Source: Parvibaculum sp.
GTDB lineage: Bacteria; Pseudomonadota; Alphaproteobacteria; Parvibaculales; Parvibaculaceae
Length of the DNA: 64,000 nucleotides
Assembly (NCBI GenBank): GCA_031291615.1
Contig: JARLIS010000043.1
Location: forward strand, 90,573-154,572
Direction of reading: 5' to 3'
A model generated the notes under the pieces. The model saw only the letters and a list, made by a program, of their open reading frames with translations. It searched no databases and was not told where the DNA came from. Every line of letters starts with the position of its first letter. The stretch's first letter is position 1. Of this stretch, positions 1-7,776 are shown piece after piece. The position numbers and the translations under genes were made by a program.

Positions 1-863
1 TAGCCGAAGCTGCTCATTTCCGGCGCATGGGCTTCAACGATGCGCCGCACCTGCCTGCGCGACAACCGCTCTCGCCATTGCCCCGCCCTTCCTTCGCGGA
101 AGAAGCGTTGGGCCGCGTCCGGCTTTTCACGGAAGCCATGCTCTTCTTCCTGCGCGCGGAGGCGGGCAAAGGAAGATCGGTCGATGGCCTCGTCCATCTG
201 TTCCGGCGTCGGGCTGAGCAGCAGATGGCGCGCGATCCGTGCAAAGGTCTCGAACGGTCGCTCAAGGAGATCCTCGTAACGTATAACGCAGATGGCGCGA
301 TGAGGCTTTGCAGTCCAGCTCCGCACATGCTGGCCCCAGGAGCCGTAAACTTCGTAGACGCTTTTTTCGCTGACGTCCGTTTCCATTCCTTCAAGCGCCA
401 TCTGTTCGATAGCAGTGTCTATGTCGCAGCCCATGTGGTGTGCGAAAGATATGACGACATCGAGAGGATTTCGGACAAGGTAGATCGCGCCGGACGTGAC
501 GGCGAAGTTGATGGTCGGATGCCCCCTGTCCATCACGAGAGCATGATGCGTCTTGACGAGGGTAAGTCCGCCTGCCTGAACCGCGATCTCCTCCTGAACA
601 CGGGGCCTTGCCGCCGCGATTTCGGCGCGGCTCGCGCTTGTTACCGGTTTGCCGAGATGGGGCTCATAGCGCTTGGCGGCGAGATCCCAGGTCGTGAATT
701 CGTTGATGTCGTTGATGTCATGCGCCGCGGCCTTGCCTTCGAGACTTCCAAACAAATTGTGGAGGAAGGTTCGGGTCCATGTGTTGCCCGACTTCGGGTA
801 GGAGGCAAGCCAGACGATGCCGGAGGTGGAGCCGGAGGTGGTGTCGCTTTCAGATGCGGGCAT
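1..863 (-). CDS. Sulfotransferase family protein (3' end outside window)
   Basis: Reading the minus strand from an ATG at 863 gives an open frame that runs off the left edge without a stop. Near the N-terminus is WLASYPKSGNTWTRTFL, the 5'-phosphosulfate-binding loop of PAPS-dependent sulfotransferases. About residue 120 is a YLVRNPLDVVIS segment, which fits the 3'-phosphate-binding region, and near the visible C-terminus is FREGRAGQWRERL, the RxGxxGxW motif. The family transfers sulfate from PAPS to hydroxyl or amine groups; the acceptor cannot be told from sequence. The start overlaps the end of the upstream GNAT-like gene by 14 bases, so the two are probably translationally coupled. About 287 residues are visible, so little of the protein is missing. 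Confidence 0.88.
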   Translation of the reverse strand, partial: MPASESDTTSGSTSGIVWLASYPKSGNTWTRTFLHNLFGSLEGKAAAHDINDINEFTTWDLAAKRYEPHLGKPVTSASRAEIAAARPRVQEEIAVQAGGLTLVKTHHALVMDRGHPTINFAVTSGAIYLVRNPLDVVISFAHHMGCDIDTAIEQMALEGMETDVSEKSVYEVYGSWGQHVRSWTAKPHRAICVIRYEDLLERPFETFARIARHLLLSPTPEQMDEAIDRSSFARLRAQEEEHGFREKPDAAQRFFREGRAGQWRERLSRRQVRRIVEAHAPEMSSFG

Positions 864-1368
864 GATCGAACCAGGCGACGCGGATTTGTTCTCCGCGATT
901 GGTGTAGCCGGCGAGCGTGAAGCCTCCTATCGGAGAGCTTGCCATGGTGGCCTTCTCGGCAAGGATCGGGCTTTGGAGGACGCCAGCCACGCCCATGACT
1001 GCTTCTTCGGGGTGCTCGCGCGACCACTGATCGAGAACGATAAAGCTATGCGCCAGTATTCTTCGGCCAACATTGTGCCTGCGGTATTCCGGGGCGACCA
1101 GACCGCGCAGCATGGCGAAACGATGCCGCAGGAACTCGATTTCCCGCACAAAGGCCGTTGCGACGGCTGCAAGCGCTCCCTCGACATAGGCCGCGCAAAC
1201 CATCTCGTCGATCCGCAGATCGGCGTCTACGCCTTCCGGCAGAACGCTCAACCTGCGCCATAGAGCCCTGGCGTCAGCTTCGACCTCGGCGTCGGGCTTT
1301 TTCCACACCGTACGCATCTCGACGCGGAGCGGGCCGGTGTCGAGAAGATGGGCAGGCGGCTCACGCAT
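850..1368 (-). CDS. GNAT-like acyltransferase domain protein
   Basis: A 172-residue protein of unknown substrate. Residues around 85-105 (RGLVAPEYRRHNVGRRIL) resemble motif A of GNAT acetyltransferases (V.P..R..G.G..L), which binds the acyl-CoA pyrophosphate, although the usual Q/R-x-x-G-x-G/A is degenerate. It lies between the outer-membrane protein gene and the sulfotransferase gene, all on the minus strand with short gaps, so they are probably one operon. No strong ribosome-binding site precedes the chosen ATG; an internal ATG at 1317 is an alternative start. The GNAT assignment rests on one motif and is moderate. Confidence 0.6.
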   Translation of the reverse strand: MREPPAHLLDTGPLRVEMRTVWKKPDAEVEADARALWRRLSVLPEGVDADLRIDEMVCAAYVEGALAAVATAFVREIEFLRHRFAMLRGLVAPEYRRHNVGRRILAHSFIVLDQWSREHPEEAVMGVAGVLQSPILAEKATMASSPIGGFTLAGYTNRGEQIRVAWFDHARI

Positions 1369-1401
1369 TGCGCGTTGCTCTTTCGCGGCTCGGCGGCTGT
1401 C

Positions 1402-2367
1402 TCAATTCAGCTTCCAGGCGAGCGACAGGAACGGCCCATGCTGGATGCTGTCGATGTTGTGGGAGCCGCTCGCGGCGCCCCCATCCAGCACCTGATAGGC
1501 GGCATCGTAGCGATAACCCGCCGAGACGGTCAAAGGACTCCGGGGTACGGCCCAATTCAGTTGCGCGGTGGCGTCGATCGTCGGCACGGTTACTTGCCGG
1601 GCGCGCGAGAATTCCGCGAACTGAGCCGGCGGCGAGCCCGCCGAGATATGCACTTCGTTCCTGGCGCTCTGGCGGCCGAAAAGAAGCCCCGCGCCAGCGC
1701 CGACGCCGAGCGATATGCCACGCGCTCCGAGATCGCCGGGGAGAGGCGATGTCGTTCGCGCAAAAAGACGCGGTCCAAACAAATCGGTGCGGCGCGACAG
1801 ATCGAACTCGCCGGCCTGGGCGGGCGTATATTTGGACGAGGTCGAGAAACTGCCGCGGGTGGCGGCATCGAATCGCGCGAAGCGAAGACCGCCGCCGACC
1901 GTCGTCGTGCCCGTTCCGAACAGCCCGATGCCGACATCCCGGCCAATCTCGAAGTCGAGCGTCGTATGGGAGAGGTGCTGCTCCGTGCCAACCGCCTGAT
2001 TGAAAGTCCCGTGCGCCGTCGGGTGGATGTCGGCGAAATCGCGCGTGACATTGCGGGCGCGGCCGTAGCGGAGGCCTATCGCATAGCTATAGGGGCTGCC
2101 GGCAGGCTGGTAGGTGAGCTTGCCGCCTGCATCCAGCCCATTGCGCGGATGGATCGAGGTATCGGGAATGCCTGCGCTCGAGGTGAAGCTTCTCGAGGCA
2201 CCCGTATCGTCAAAGTCATACTGACCCTGCAACGCTAACGACCAGATCCCCTGCCCCGGCTCGCCCGCGGAAGCACCGTCTGTTCCGCCAAGAAAGGCAA
2301 GCAAGGCTATGGTCGAAACCGAACAGAAAAGTCGTCTGTCTGGGCCTGAATTTTCCCAATAGCTCAC
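1402..2367 (-). CDS. Outer-membrane beta-barrel protein (Lpg1974-like)
   Basis: About 321 residues. A signal peptide is visible (RR, then hydrophobic CSVSTIALLAFLGG, then a likely cleavage after GASA). The rest is alternating polar and hydrophobic strands rich in Gly, Tyr, Thr and Arg, ending in LSLAWKLN, typical of outer-membrane barrels. The phrase IGLRYGRARN and the spacing of strands resemble the Lpg1974/MOMP-like pore family, but this is a fold-level call. A GTG at 2367 is preferred because GGGGGAGG lies five bases upstream; a GTG at 2373 is too close to that site. It heads the operon with the GNAT-like protein and the sulfotransferase. It may be a channel for the substrates metabolised nearby. 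Confidence 0.7.
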   Translation of the reverse strand: MSYWENSGPDRRLFCSVSTIALLAFLGGTDGASAGEPGQGIWSLALQGQYDFDDTGASRSFTSSAGIPDTSIHPRNGLDAGGKLTYQPAGSPYSYAIGLRYGRARNVTRDFADIHPTAHGTFNQAVGTEQHLSHTTLDFEIGRDVGIGLFGTGTTTVGGGLRFARFDAATRGSFSTSSKYTPAQAGEFDLSRRTDLFGPRLFARTTSPLPGDLGARGISLGVGAGAGLLFGRQSARNEVHISAGSPPAQFAEFSRARQVTVPTIDATAQLNWAVPRSPLTVSAGYRYDAAYQVLDGGAASGSHNIDSIQHGPFLSLAWKLN

Positions 2368-2487
2368 GGCCACCTCCCCCTTTCCTCAGCCTTCCAGAAT
2401 CACGTTCTGACAACACATATCTAGCGAACCCGCTATAAGTTGCCTACCTTCCAGACCGACAATTTGGTTCATAAAGGCCGGGACGGG

Positions 2488-3519
2488 CTAGCCCTGAAAC
2501 AGCTTTTCGCATCCGGTGCCTGCCAGAATGGCGTCGACCGCGATCCTGTCGGCGCTCGAAAGCGCCGCGTGCTTCTCGCGCAGCCATTGCAGACATTTTC
2601 CCTGATATGGAAAAGGCTGCTGAACCCATGGCTTGCCGTCGATCACGGTCCGCACCTCATCGCTTCCGGAGGCAAGCGCCAGCGCATTTGCGAGAAGCGC
2701 CGGCACGTAGACGCGACCTACTTCCTTTAACAGCCGGACGATCGTTGCGGGAATGTCGTCGCGCGTCATCCAGTCGCTTTCAGCGGCCGGCACGCCGGAA
2801 CAATCGTCGAGGAGATCGACCCAGGCATAGACGCGCGGCGCGCGGCGAAGCGTCTCCTCCATGGGCGTCGGATCGAAATGTGTGAGTTGGGTCAGTTGCC
2901 CGTAGACGCCGAAGTCCGACGCGCCGGGGCGACCGCCCATCAGAAAGGGCCGTACTTCCAGATGCGCCTTGAAGGCGTCGAGGAAGCGCAGATAGCTCGC
3001 CTCGATCACCGGCGCTGTGGTGTCGTTCGAGCCGACGACGTAGAGGCGCGAGATCTGCCGTTCTGAAATATAGGCTCCCATCTTCAATGCGTCTGCCTCG
3101 GGCGCGGTCAGAAAACTCCAGCGCGGCAGGACGGCGGCAGCTCGTTCGATGTCGGCCTTGTAGTACCAGCGGTAATGGAACATGGCCTTGGTCAGCCACT
3201 CGTCCGCATAGTCTTCAAGCAGATAGTCGAGAAACTCGATCACCGGATCTTCGGGCACGACCTTGCGGTCTGGATATTCCTTTTCGAAGCGCCTGATGAG
3301 CGGCGTCGAGTCGACCACAGCCTCTATCTCGCCTTGTGCGTTCGGCAGATAGAAAGTCGGCAGCAGCTGCACTTTCGGTTTCGGCAGGCCGCGTCTTTCT
3401 GACTCATTTCCCTGAAGCAATTGATAGGGAATGTGTCTGTAACGCAGAACGGCCAGCATCTTGCGCGTATAGGGCGACCCATAGACGCCGCGCAGCAGAA
3501 TGGGGGCGGAACCGGACAT
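2488..3519 (-). CDS. Glutathione S-transferase-like protein
   Basis: A 343-residue protein with an N-terminal thioredoxin-like GST domain (GVYGSPYTRKMLAVLRYR near residue 10, then VVDSTPLIRRFEKEYPD, the glutathione-contacting Ser/Thr region near residue 70) and a helical C-terminal domain. It is longer than the usual 200-230 residues, so the C-terminal part is extended. GSTs of this kind conjugate or reductively remove halogens using glutathione, or act as glutathione-binding sensors; the substrate is not shown. GGGAG lies seven bases before the ATG. It is divergent from the tetR gene at 3720 and has a TGACA-N7-TGTCA site 74 bases upstream, shared with the sulfatase and dehalogenase promoters, which suggests control with them. 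Confidence 0.82.
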   Translation of the reverse strand: MSGSAPILLRGVYGSPYTRKMLAVLRYRHIPYQLLQGNESERRGLPKPKVQLLPTFYLPNAQGEIEAVVDSTPLIRRFEKEYPDRKVVPEDPVIEFLDYLLEDYADEWLTKAMFHYRWYYKADIERAAAVLPRWSFLTAPEADALKMGAYISERQISRLYVVGSNDTTAPVIEASYLRFLDAFKAHLEVRPFLMGGRPGASDFGVYGQLTQLTHFDPTPMEETLRRAPRVYAWVDLLDDCSGVPAAESDWMTRDDIPATIVRLLKEVGRVYVPALLANALALASGSDEVRTVIDGKPWVQQPFPYQGKCLQWLREKHAALSSADRIAVDAILAGTGCEKLFQG

Positions 3520-3592
3520 GGCGAATCTCCCTCTTCCTTCGTTCGTCGACCGAACCGGGCTTCCGCGACGGCATCGGCTGCAATGCTTCTTT

Positions 3593-3609
3593 TGACATAG
3601 TTTGTGTCA
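3593..3609. promoter_or_regulatory. Shared operator copy 1 (TGACA-N7-TGTCA)
   Basis: Perfect 5-bp inverted repeat TGACA TAGTTTG TGTCA, preceded by T so that TTGACA could also serve as a -35 box reading right. It lies between the divergent GST-like gene (start 3519) and tetR gene (start 3720). The same half-sites and spacing recur at 6974, 7037 and 10355. Binding by the adjacent TetR is an inference. Confidence 0.72.
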
Positions 3610-3719
3610 CTAGTCGGGAAAGCACAAGTCTTTGGCCCGATGCCGGGCATGACGCTGCTACGGTTGCGCAATGCGGCGCGAGGGGCTATTTCGGGAGCTG
3701 CACGAAATCGGAGATCGGC

Positions 3720-4304
3720 ATGGCCCGCAAGGGTGAGACCAGCGACGGGCGGCTCGACCGCAGCGTGAGGACCCGTGCGAAAATCGCGGCGGCCTGCATC
3801 GAGCTTGTCCGCGAGGGCAATCTGTCGCCCACCAGCGAAGACGTCGCGCTGCGTGCCGAGGTCGGCCACCGCACGGTCTTCCGCCACTTTCAGGATATGG
3901 AAAGCCTTCTGCGCGAGATCCAGTCGCAGGTCGAGGCCGCGATGATCAAGTTCATCCGCCCGGAAACCGAGGGCTATTTTCAGACGCGCCTTGCGACCCT
4001 GGTGAAGCGGCGCGGCCTCCTTTACGAAGAGACGACCAATTTCCGCCTGTCGACGATGGTTCGGATCTGGCAGTCGCCTTTCCTGCAACGCTCGAATGCC
4101 CGCTATCAGTCGGCACTCTGGGCTTCGACGCAGGCGTCGCTGCCCGAGCTTGCCAAGGCGCCGGCGAATGTTCGGGCGGCAATCCGCAGCCTGCTGGCGT
4201 TTTCCACCTGGTACGAGCTGCGGCACGAGCAGGAGCTTTCCGTTCGGCAGGCCGCTCGCGTCCTCGTGCAAAGCATCGAAACGCTGCTCGGCAAGACTGC
4301 CTGA
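3720..4304 (+). CDS. TetR/AcrR family transcriptional regulator
   Basis: A 194-residue regulator. The N-terminal helix-turn-helix is visible at about residues 18-62 (RTRAKIAAACIELV, then LSPTSEDVALRAEVGHRTVFRHFQ, with the recognition helix ending in the typical VFRHF). The C-terminal half is a helical ligand-binding domain. The open frame extends farther upstream, but the ATG at 3720 is preceded by GGAG and matches the family's start. It is divergent from the GST-like gene and the intergenic region holds a palindrome typical of TetR operators. The same palindrome occurs before the sulfatase and the two dehalogenase genes, so this is the best local candidate for their regulator. Confidence 0.85.
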   Translation: MARKGETSDGRLDRSVRTRAKIAAACIELVREGNLSPTSEDVALRAEVGHRTVFRHFQDMESLLREIQSQVEAAMIKFIRPETEGYFQTRLATLVKRRGLLYEETTNFRLSTMVRIWQSPFLQRSNARYQSALWASTQASLPELAKAPANVRAAIRSLLAFSTWYELRHEQELSVRQAARVLVQSIETLLGKTA

Positions 4305-4368
4305 AGACCGGGGGACTTGGACCGTCGCCGTTCGGTGTGAAGACGCTGCACTTGCGACAGCGCCAGGT

Positions 4369-5022
4369 TCAGCTTGCCGGCGTGAGCTTGAAGGTCCAGG
4401 TCCAGCCCTTGCCGTCATTGGTAACGATCGTACTCGATGCAGCGTCTATGGACACGATATGCTCCGACCCCGTCGCCGGCATCGCCAGTATCATGGCGTT
4501 GGGAATGAACAAATCCATCTGCTCGCTGACGTCCTTCGCAGGAATGGTAACGAATGCGCTTTGGCAGAAGGTGGCGATGCTGCCGCCGGCATAGCCGCGC
4601 GTCCCCGTCAGGTTCGCGATGCCGCCGGGCCCGTTCTCCAGCTTCTCCATGGTGAAGTGCTCGTAAGGGCTGGTCAGTTTCGGCGGCGCGCATTTCGGTT
4701 CGCCATTGCGGGGATCGATCACTTCGGACTGGTAGTTCTTGAAGGTCGGCTCGCCGACAAGCTGAGCCGTCGTCTGATCCCAGCGCAACTCGATCTCGAC
4801 GCGATCTTTCACGGCCGCCTCGTCGGCAACTGCGGCTTTGCCCGTGAAGAGGTGCGTATGGGGGCCGTCATAAACGCCGACAACCGAATAATTGATCTCC
4901 GTGACGGTCGCCCATTTCATCATGACGGTCTGGTCGAAGTCCGCGGCTTGCGCAGGGACCGCCGCAAAAAATGCGAGACCGCCGGCTAATACGAGAGATA
5001 TCGGGATATGGCGATTTTCCAT
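4369..5022 (-). CDS. Exported protein of unknown function
   Basis: About 217 residues from the ATG at 5022, which has GAGGA eight bases upstream. The N-terminus is a Sec signal peptide (basic start, hydrophobic SLVLAGGLAFFAAV, cleavage near AQAA). The mature part has no motif I recognise; it is rich in beta-strand-like segments and ends FKLTPAS. It is convergent with the tetR gene and sits alone between tetR and the sulfatase terminator. The open frame could begin at 5076, but that would bury the signal peptide. Function unknown. Confidence 0.7.
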   Translation of the reverse strand: MENRHIPISLVLAGGLAFFAAVPAQAADFDQTVMMKWATVTEINYSVVGVYDGPHTHLFTGKAAVADEAAVKDRVEIELRWDQTTAQLVGEPTFKNYQSEVIDPRNGEPKCAPPKLTSPYEHFTMEKLENGPGGIANLTGTRGYAGGSIATFCQSAFVTIPAKDVSEQMDLFIPNAMILAMPATGSEHIVSIDAASSTIVTNDGKGWTWTFKLTPAS

Positions 5023-5192
5023 CGAGTCATTCCTCAAGGGAGATGATGCGTGCCAGTCGTCGGCATCCGATGACACTATGCCGCTTGGGCAATTGCAAGC
5101 CTCATCCGAGCCGGGTCAGGTTCGGACATTCCCCTCACGGAGTGTCGTTCACGGACGGTTTTCTCCGGTCACACACCCGGTCCGGGAAAATG

Positions 5193-5228
5193 AAAAAGCC
5201 GCCCGTGCCGTATCGGGGCACAGGCGGC
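5193..5228 (-). terminator. Rho-independent terminator of the sulfatase gene
   Basis: On the minus strand the stop codon of the sulfatase is followed within 15 bases by an inverted repeat with arms GCCGCC and GGCGGC plus an inner GTGCC/GGCAC pair around a short loop, followed by five T residues. This is a classical intrinsic terminator. Confidence 0.85.
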
Positions 5229-5242
5229 CTGAGTTTAATCCG

Positions 5243-6904
5243 TCAGTTCGCCCAGTAGACATAGGCGTCGGTCGGGCTTTCCGGATAGGAGAGCGGATGA
5301 TCGATGGGGATCGCCCCTTCGAGCAGCGAGGGCCAGAGCGGCTTGTGCTGCACCGCATCTATGCGGTTGAGGCTCGCAAGCATTTCGTCGAGCTTCGCCG
5401 GATCGCTCGCGGAAAGGTCGTGCTTCTCCGTCGGATCGGTCTTGAGATCGTAGAGCCACTTCGCATCCGGGATATGCGAGACCTGCAACTTCCAGCCGCC
5501 TTCGATCAGCGTCTTATAGGCTCCCGATCGCCAGAAGAGCGATTTGTGTGGCTCGCCTTGCGCCGCGCCTGTCGCGAAGGATATGAGATCGACGCCATCC
5601 ATCAGGCGGTCTGTCGGAAGAGCCGCGCCTGCGGCGTGCGCCGCCGTGGCGAAAATGTCGGTATGGGCCGCGGGCTCCGTATAGACGGTTCCCGCCGGAA
5701 TCTTCGCCGGCCAACGCATCATGTAGGGCACGTGGATGCCGCCTTCGAAGAAGGTCGCCTTCCAGCCGCGATAGGGTTTGTTGATGTCGGGCAGGCCGAT
5801 GTAGTTCGCGCCGCCATTGTCACTGGTGAAAATGACGAGCGTGTTCTTATCGAGGCCATTCTCCTTCAGCGTCGCAAGCACCTTGCCGACATTCCGGTCG
5901 AGCGCGCGGATCATGGCTGCATAGACGCGCAGGCGATGGTCTGCGATCTGCGGCAGCGCGTCGTAATCCTCCTTCGTGGCCTGCAAGGGCGTGTGCGGCG
6001 CGTTGAAGGCGAGATACATGAAGAAGGGCCGGTTGACGTTCGCCTTGATCGCTTCCACAGCCTCGTCGCCCAGATAGTCGGTCATGTATTTCGACGGCGC
6101 AAAACGGTGGCTGCCGTTGAAGGTCACGGCATAGGGAAGGTTCGCCCAGAGGAATTTGTCGATGGGGTCGAAGTCTTGCCTCGACTCGGCGGCGTCGGGA
6201 TCGCCCGCGGGCAGATACATCGATGCGCCGGAGAGGAAGCCCAGCGCCTCGTCGAAGCCGCGACGATCGGGCCGCGCGACATCCGTCTCGCCCAAGTGCC
6301 ACTTGCCGAAAAAGAGCGTGTGGTAGCCGCGCGTCTTCATAATCTGGCCGATCATGATCTCCGTCGGCGGCACGACCATTTCCTGGAACGGCGGCACAAG
6401 GTTCTCGACATCGGCATCATATATCGTCGGGTGCTGGCCGTGGCTCATCCGCGCGATCAGCCTGGCGAAGTTGACGGGCGCGGGCGTGAACTCGAAACCG
6501 AAGCGTGTCGCATAGCGTCCCGTCATAATGGCAGCGCGCGAGGGCGCGCAGGTCGCATTGCCCGCATAGCCATTGGTGAAGCTGACACCGTCATGACCGA
6601 TGGAATCGATGTTGGGCGTCGGCACGGCGCCGGTTGCAACGCCGCCGCCATTGAACGTGATGTCGTTGAAACCGAGATCGTCGGCGAGAATGACGATGAC
6701 GTTGGGCGGGCGCCGGTCGGCCGGCGTACTTGCCACTTCGGGGCCCTTCTCCCAAGCGACCGGGCGGTTCGGCTCGATGGGGTTCTTCAGGTTCGCGATG
6801 ATGCCGGGGATATAATACCAGTAGCGCTCGAAAGCGAGACCGCCTGCCGCAATGAGAACGAGAACGATCGAGATGGCGACAATGCTCTTTCTGCCGATCC
6901 TCAT
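5243..6904 (-). CDS. Type I sulfatase, membrane-anchored
   Basis: About 553 residues. A basic start and a hydrophobic stretch (residues 8-24) form a signal anchor, placing the enzyme in the periplasm. Key features of the formylglycine sulfatases are present: VILADDLGFND (metal-binding Asp pair, near residue 75), CAPSR at 119-123 (Cys119 would be converted to formylglycine) and FFGKWHLG. Members hydrolyse sulfate esters; the substrate is not evident. The ATG at 6904 has GGGGGAAG upstream; a frame start at 6979 would lie inside the operator palindrome and is rejected. The promoter carries the shared TGACA-N7-TGTCA operator (6974) and transcription ends at the hairpin at 5193. Confidence 0.92.
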   Translation of the reverse strand: MRIGRKSIVAISIVLVLIAAGGLAFERYWYYIPGIIANLKNPIEPNRPVAWEKGPEVASTPADRRPPNVIVILADDLGFNDITFNGGGVATGAVPTPNIDSIGHDGVSFTNGYAGNATCAPSRAAIMTGRYATRFGFEFTPAPVNFARLIARMSHGQHPTIYDADVENLVPPFQEMVVPPTEIMIGQIMKTRGYHTLFFGKWHLGETDVARPDRRGFDEALGFLSGASMYLPAGDPDAAESRQDFDPIDKFLWANLPYAVTFNGSHRFAPSKYMTDYLGDEAVEAIKANVNRPFFMYLAFNAPHTPLQATKEDYDALPQIADHRLRVYAAMIRALDRNVGKVLATLKENGLDKNTLVIFTSDNGGANYIGLPDINKPYRGWKATFFEGGIHVPYMMRWPAKIPAGTVYTEPAAHTDIFATAAHAAGAALPTDRLMDGVDLISFATGAAQGEPHKSLFWRSGAYKTLIEGGWKLQVSHIPDAKWLYDLKTDPTEKHDLSASDPAKLDEMLASLNRIDAVQHKPLWPSLLEGAIPIDHPLSYPESPTDAYVYWAN

Positions 6905-6973
6905 TTTCCACTTCCCCCGTTCCTGAATCCCGCAAGGCAGGCGCTCCGCAGCATGCGGCGCGGCCATTTTTAT

Positions 6974-6990
6974 TGACATATTCTATGTCA
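6974..6990. promoter_or_regulatory. Shared operator copy 2 (perfect TGACATA-N3-TATGTCA)
   Basis: The most symmetric copy of the shared operator: a 7-bp perfect inverted repeat around TTC. It lies 70 bases upstream of the sulfatase ATG and 126 upstream of the divergent gene at 7116, together with a second copy at 7037. Confidence 0.75.
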
Positions 6991-7036
6991 TATCAGTGCT
7001 GTCGGATCAATCGGGCGCTGCGGCGCGACTAAGTAT

Positions 7037-7053
7037 TGACATAGATAATGCCA
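7037..7053. promoter_or_regulatory. Shared operator copy 3 (TGACA-N7-TGCCA)
   Basis: One mismatch from the consensus in the right half. It lies 63 bases from copy 2 (centre to centre, six helical turns of DNA), which would suit looped or cooperative binding between the divergent promoters of the sulfatase and the gene at 7116. Confidence 0.6.
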
Positions 7054-7115
7054 TATTTAATGTCGAGACGGCAGGGTGTGGACCGGCGCGGCGCAAGGCG
7101 CCTGGAGGGGATGAG

Positions 7116-7742
7116 ATGATCGATTTCGGCATATGGATTCCAGCGTTGTTGCTCTATGGGCTCTTCATGGCCTGGTACAACAACTGGCGGGGGCCGCTGA
7201 CGCCGGAGGAAGTAAAAGCCTTCATGGCGAAGGCCCGCGCCATCGGGTCGGATGCGAACAACAATCTTGAAACGATCGAGCGCTTCCTTTCGGAAGACGA
7301 CGGCCGCGAGTTCATCATGCTCAATCTGGTGCGCGTTGCACCGGGCATGGTCGATGATCCCGATACCGGAAAGCCGACGCCCGGCAGAGAGCTGTTGAAC
7401 CGCTATACGAGCGCCTTCATGCGCCGGCTTTTCATGCGCGGCGGCCACCCTGCGCTCGCAGCCCGCAAGATCGGCGGCTATGTGGACGCATGGCATGTCG
7501 AGCCCGATCCCGGCTGGACGATCATGGGATACATGCGCTACCGCAGCCGCCGCGACATGGCGATGCTCGCCATCGATACGAGCTTTCAGGACATCCACAA
7601 ATTCAAGATTGCGGGCACGGCGGAGACATTCTCGTTTCCGACAAGGCCCATCATTACGCTCTTCATCGGCCCGCGCGTCTGGGTCGGCATGGCGATTGCG
7701 CTTGTCGCCGCCCTCGCCAATCTTGCAGTCCTCGCATTCTGA
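7116..7742 (+). CDS. Membrane-anchored protein of unknown function
   Basis: A 208-residue protein with a hydrophobic N-terminal helix (IWIPALLLYGLFMAWY) and a hydrophobic C-terminal helix (VGMAIALVAALANLAVLAF), so both ends are in the membrane. The middle part (EFIMLNLVRV, later WTIMGYMRYRSRRDM) recalls the ferredoxin-like dimeric alpha/beta-barrel fold, but this is weak. GGAGGGG precedes the chosen ATG; an ATG five bases upstream is followed by a stop. It is divergent from the sulfatase and shares its two operator copies. Function unknown; a partner of the sulfatase is possible. Confidence 0.72.
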   Translation: MIDFGIWIPALLLYGLFMAWYNNWRGPLTPEEVKAFMAKARAIGSDANNNLETIERFLSEDDGREFIMLNLVRVAPGMVDDPDTGKPTPGRELLNRYTSAFMRRLFMRGGHPALAARKIGGYVDAWHVEPDPGWTIMGYMRYRSRRDMAMLAIDTSFQDIHKFKIAGTAETFSFPTRPIITLFIGPRVWVGMAIALVAALANLAVLAF

Positions 7743-7776
7743 GGGGGCCTACTTTGCCGCGCCGCAATTGCCGCCG

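Noticed and set aside
27..920. Long plus-strand open frame at the left edge
   Set aside because: It is antisense to the sulfotransferase, whose frame shows conserved PAPS motifs; the plus frame has no motif and is Arg-rich in the way of shadow frames.
4892..6976. 694-codon plus-strand frame opposite the sulfatase
   Set aside because: Antisense to a sulfatase with intact catalytic motifs; low complexity and many Arg/His, typical of the complementary frame in GC-rich DNA.
6905..6979. Upstream start for the sulfatase at 6979
   Set aside because: It lies inside the perfect operator palindrome and has no ribosome-binding site, whereas the ATG at 6904 has a strong one and gives a proper signal anchor.
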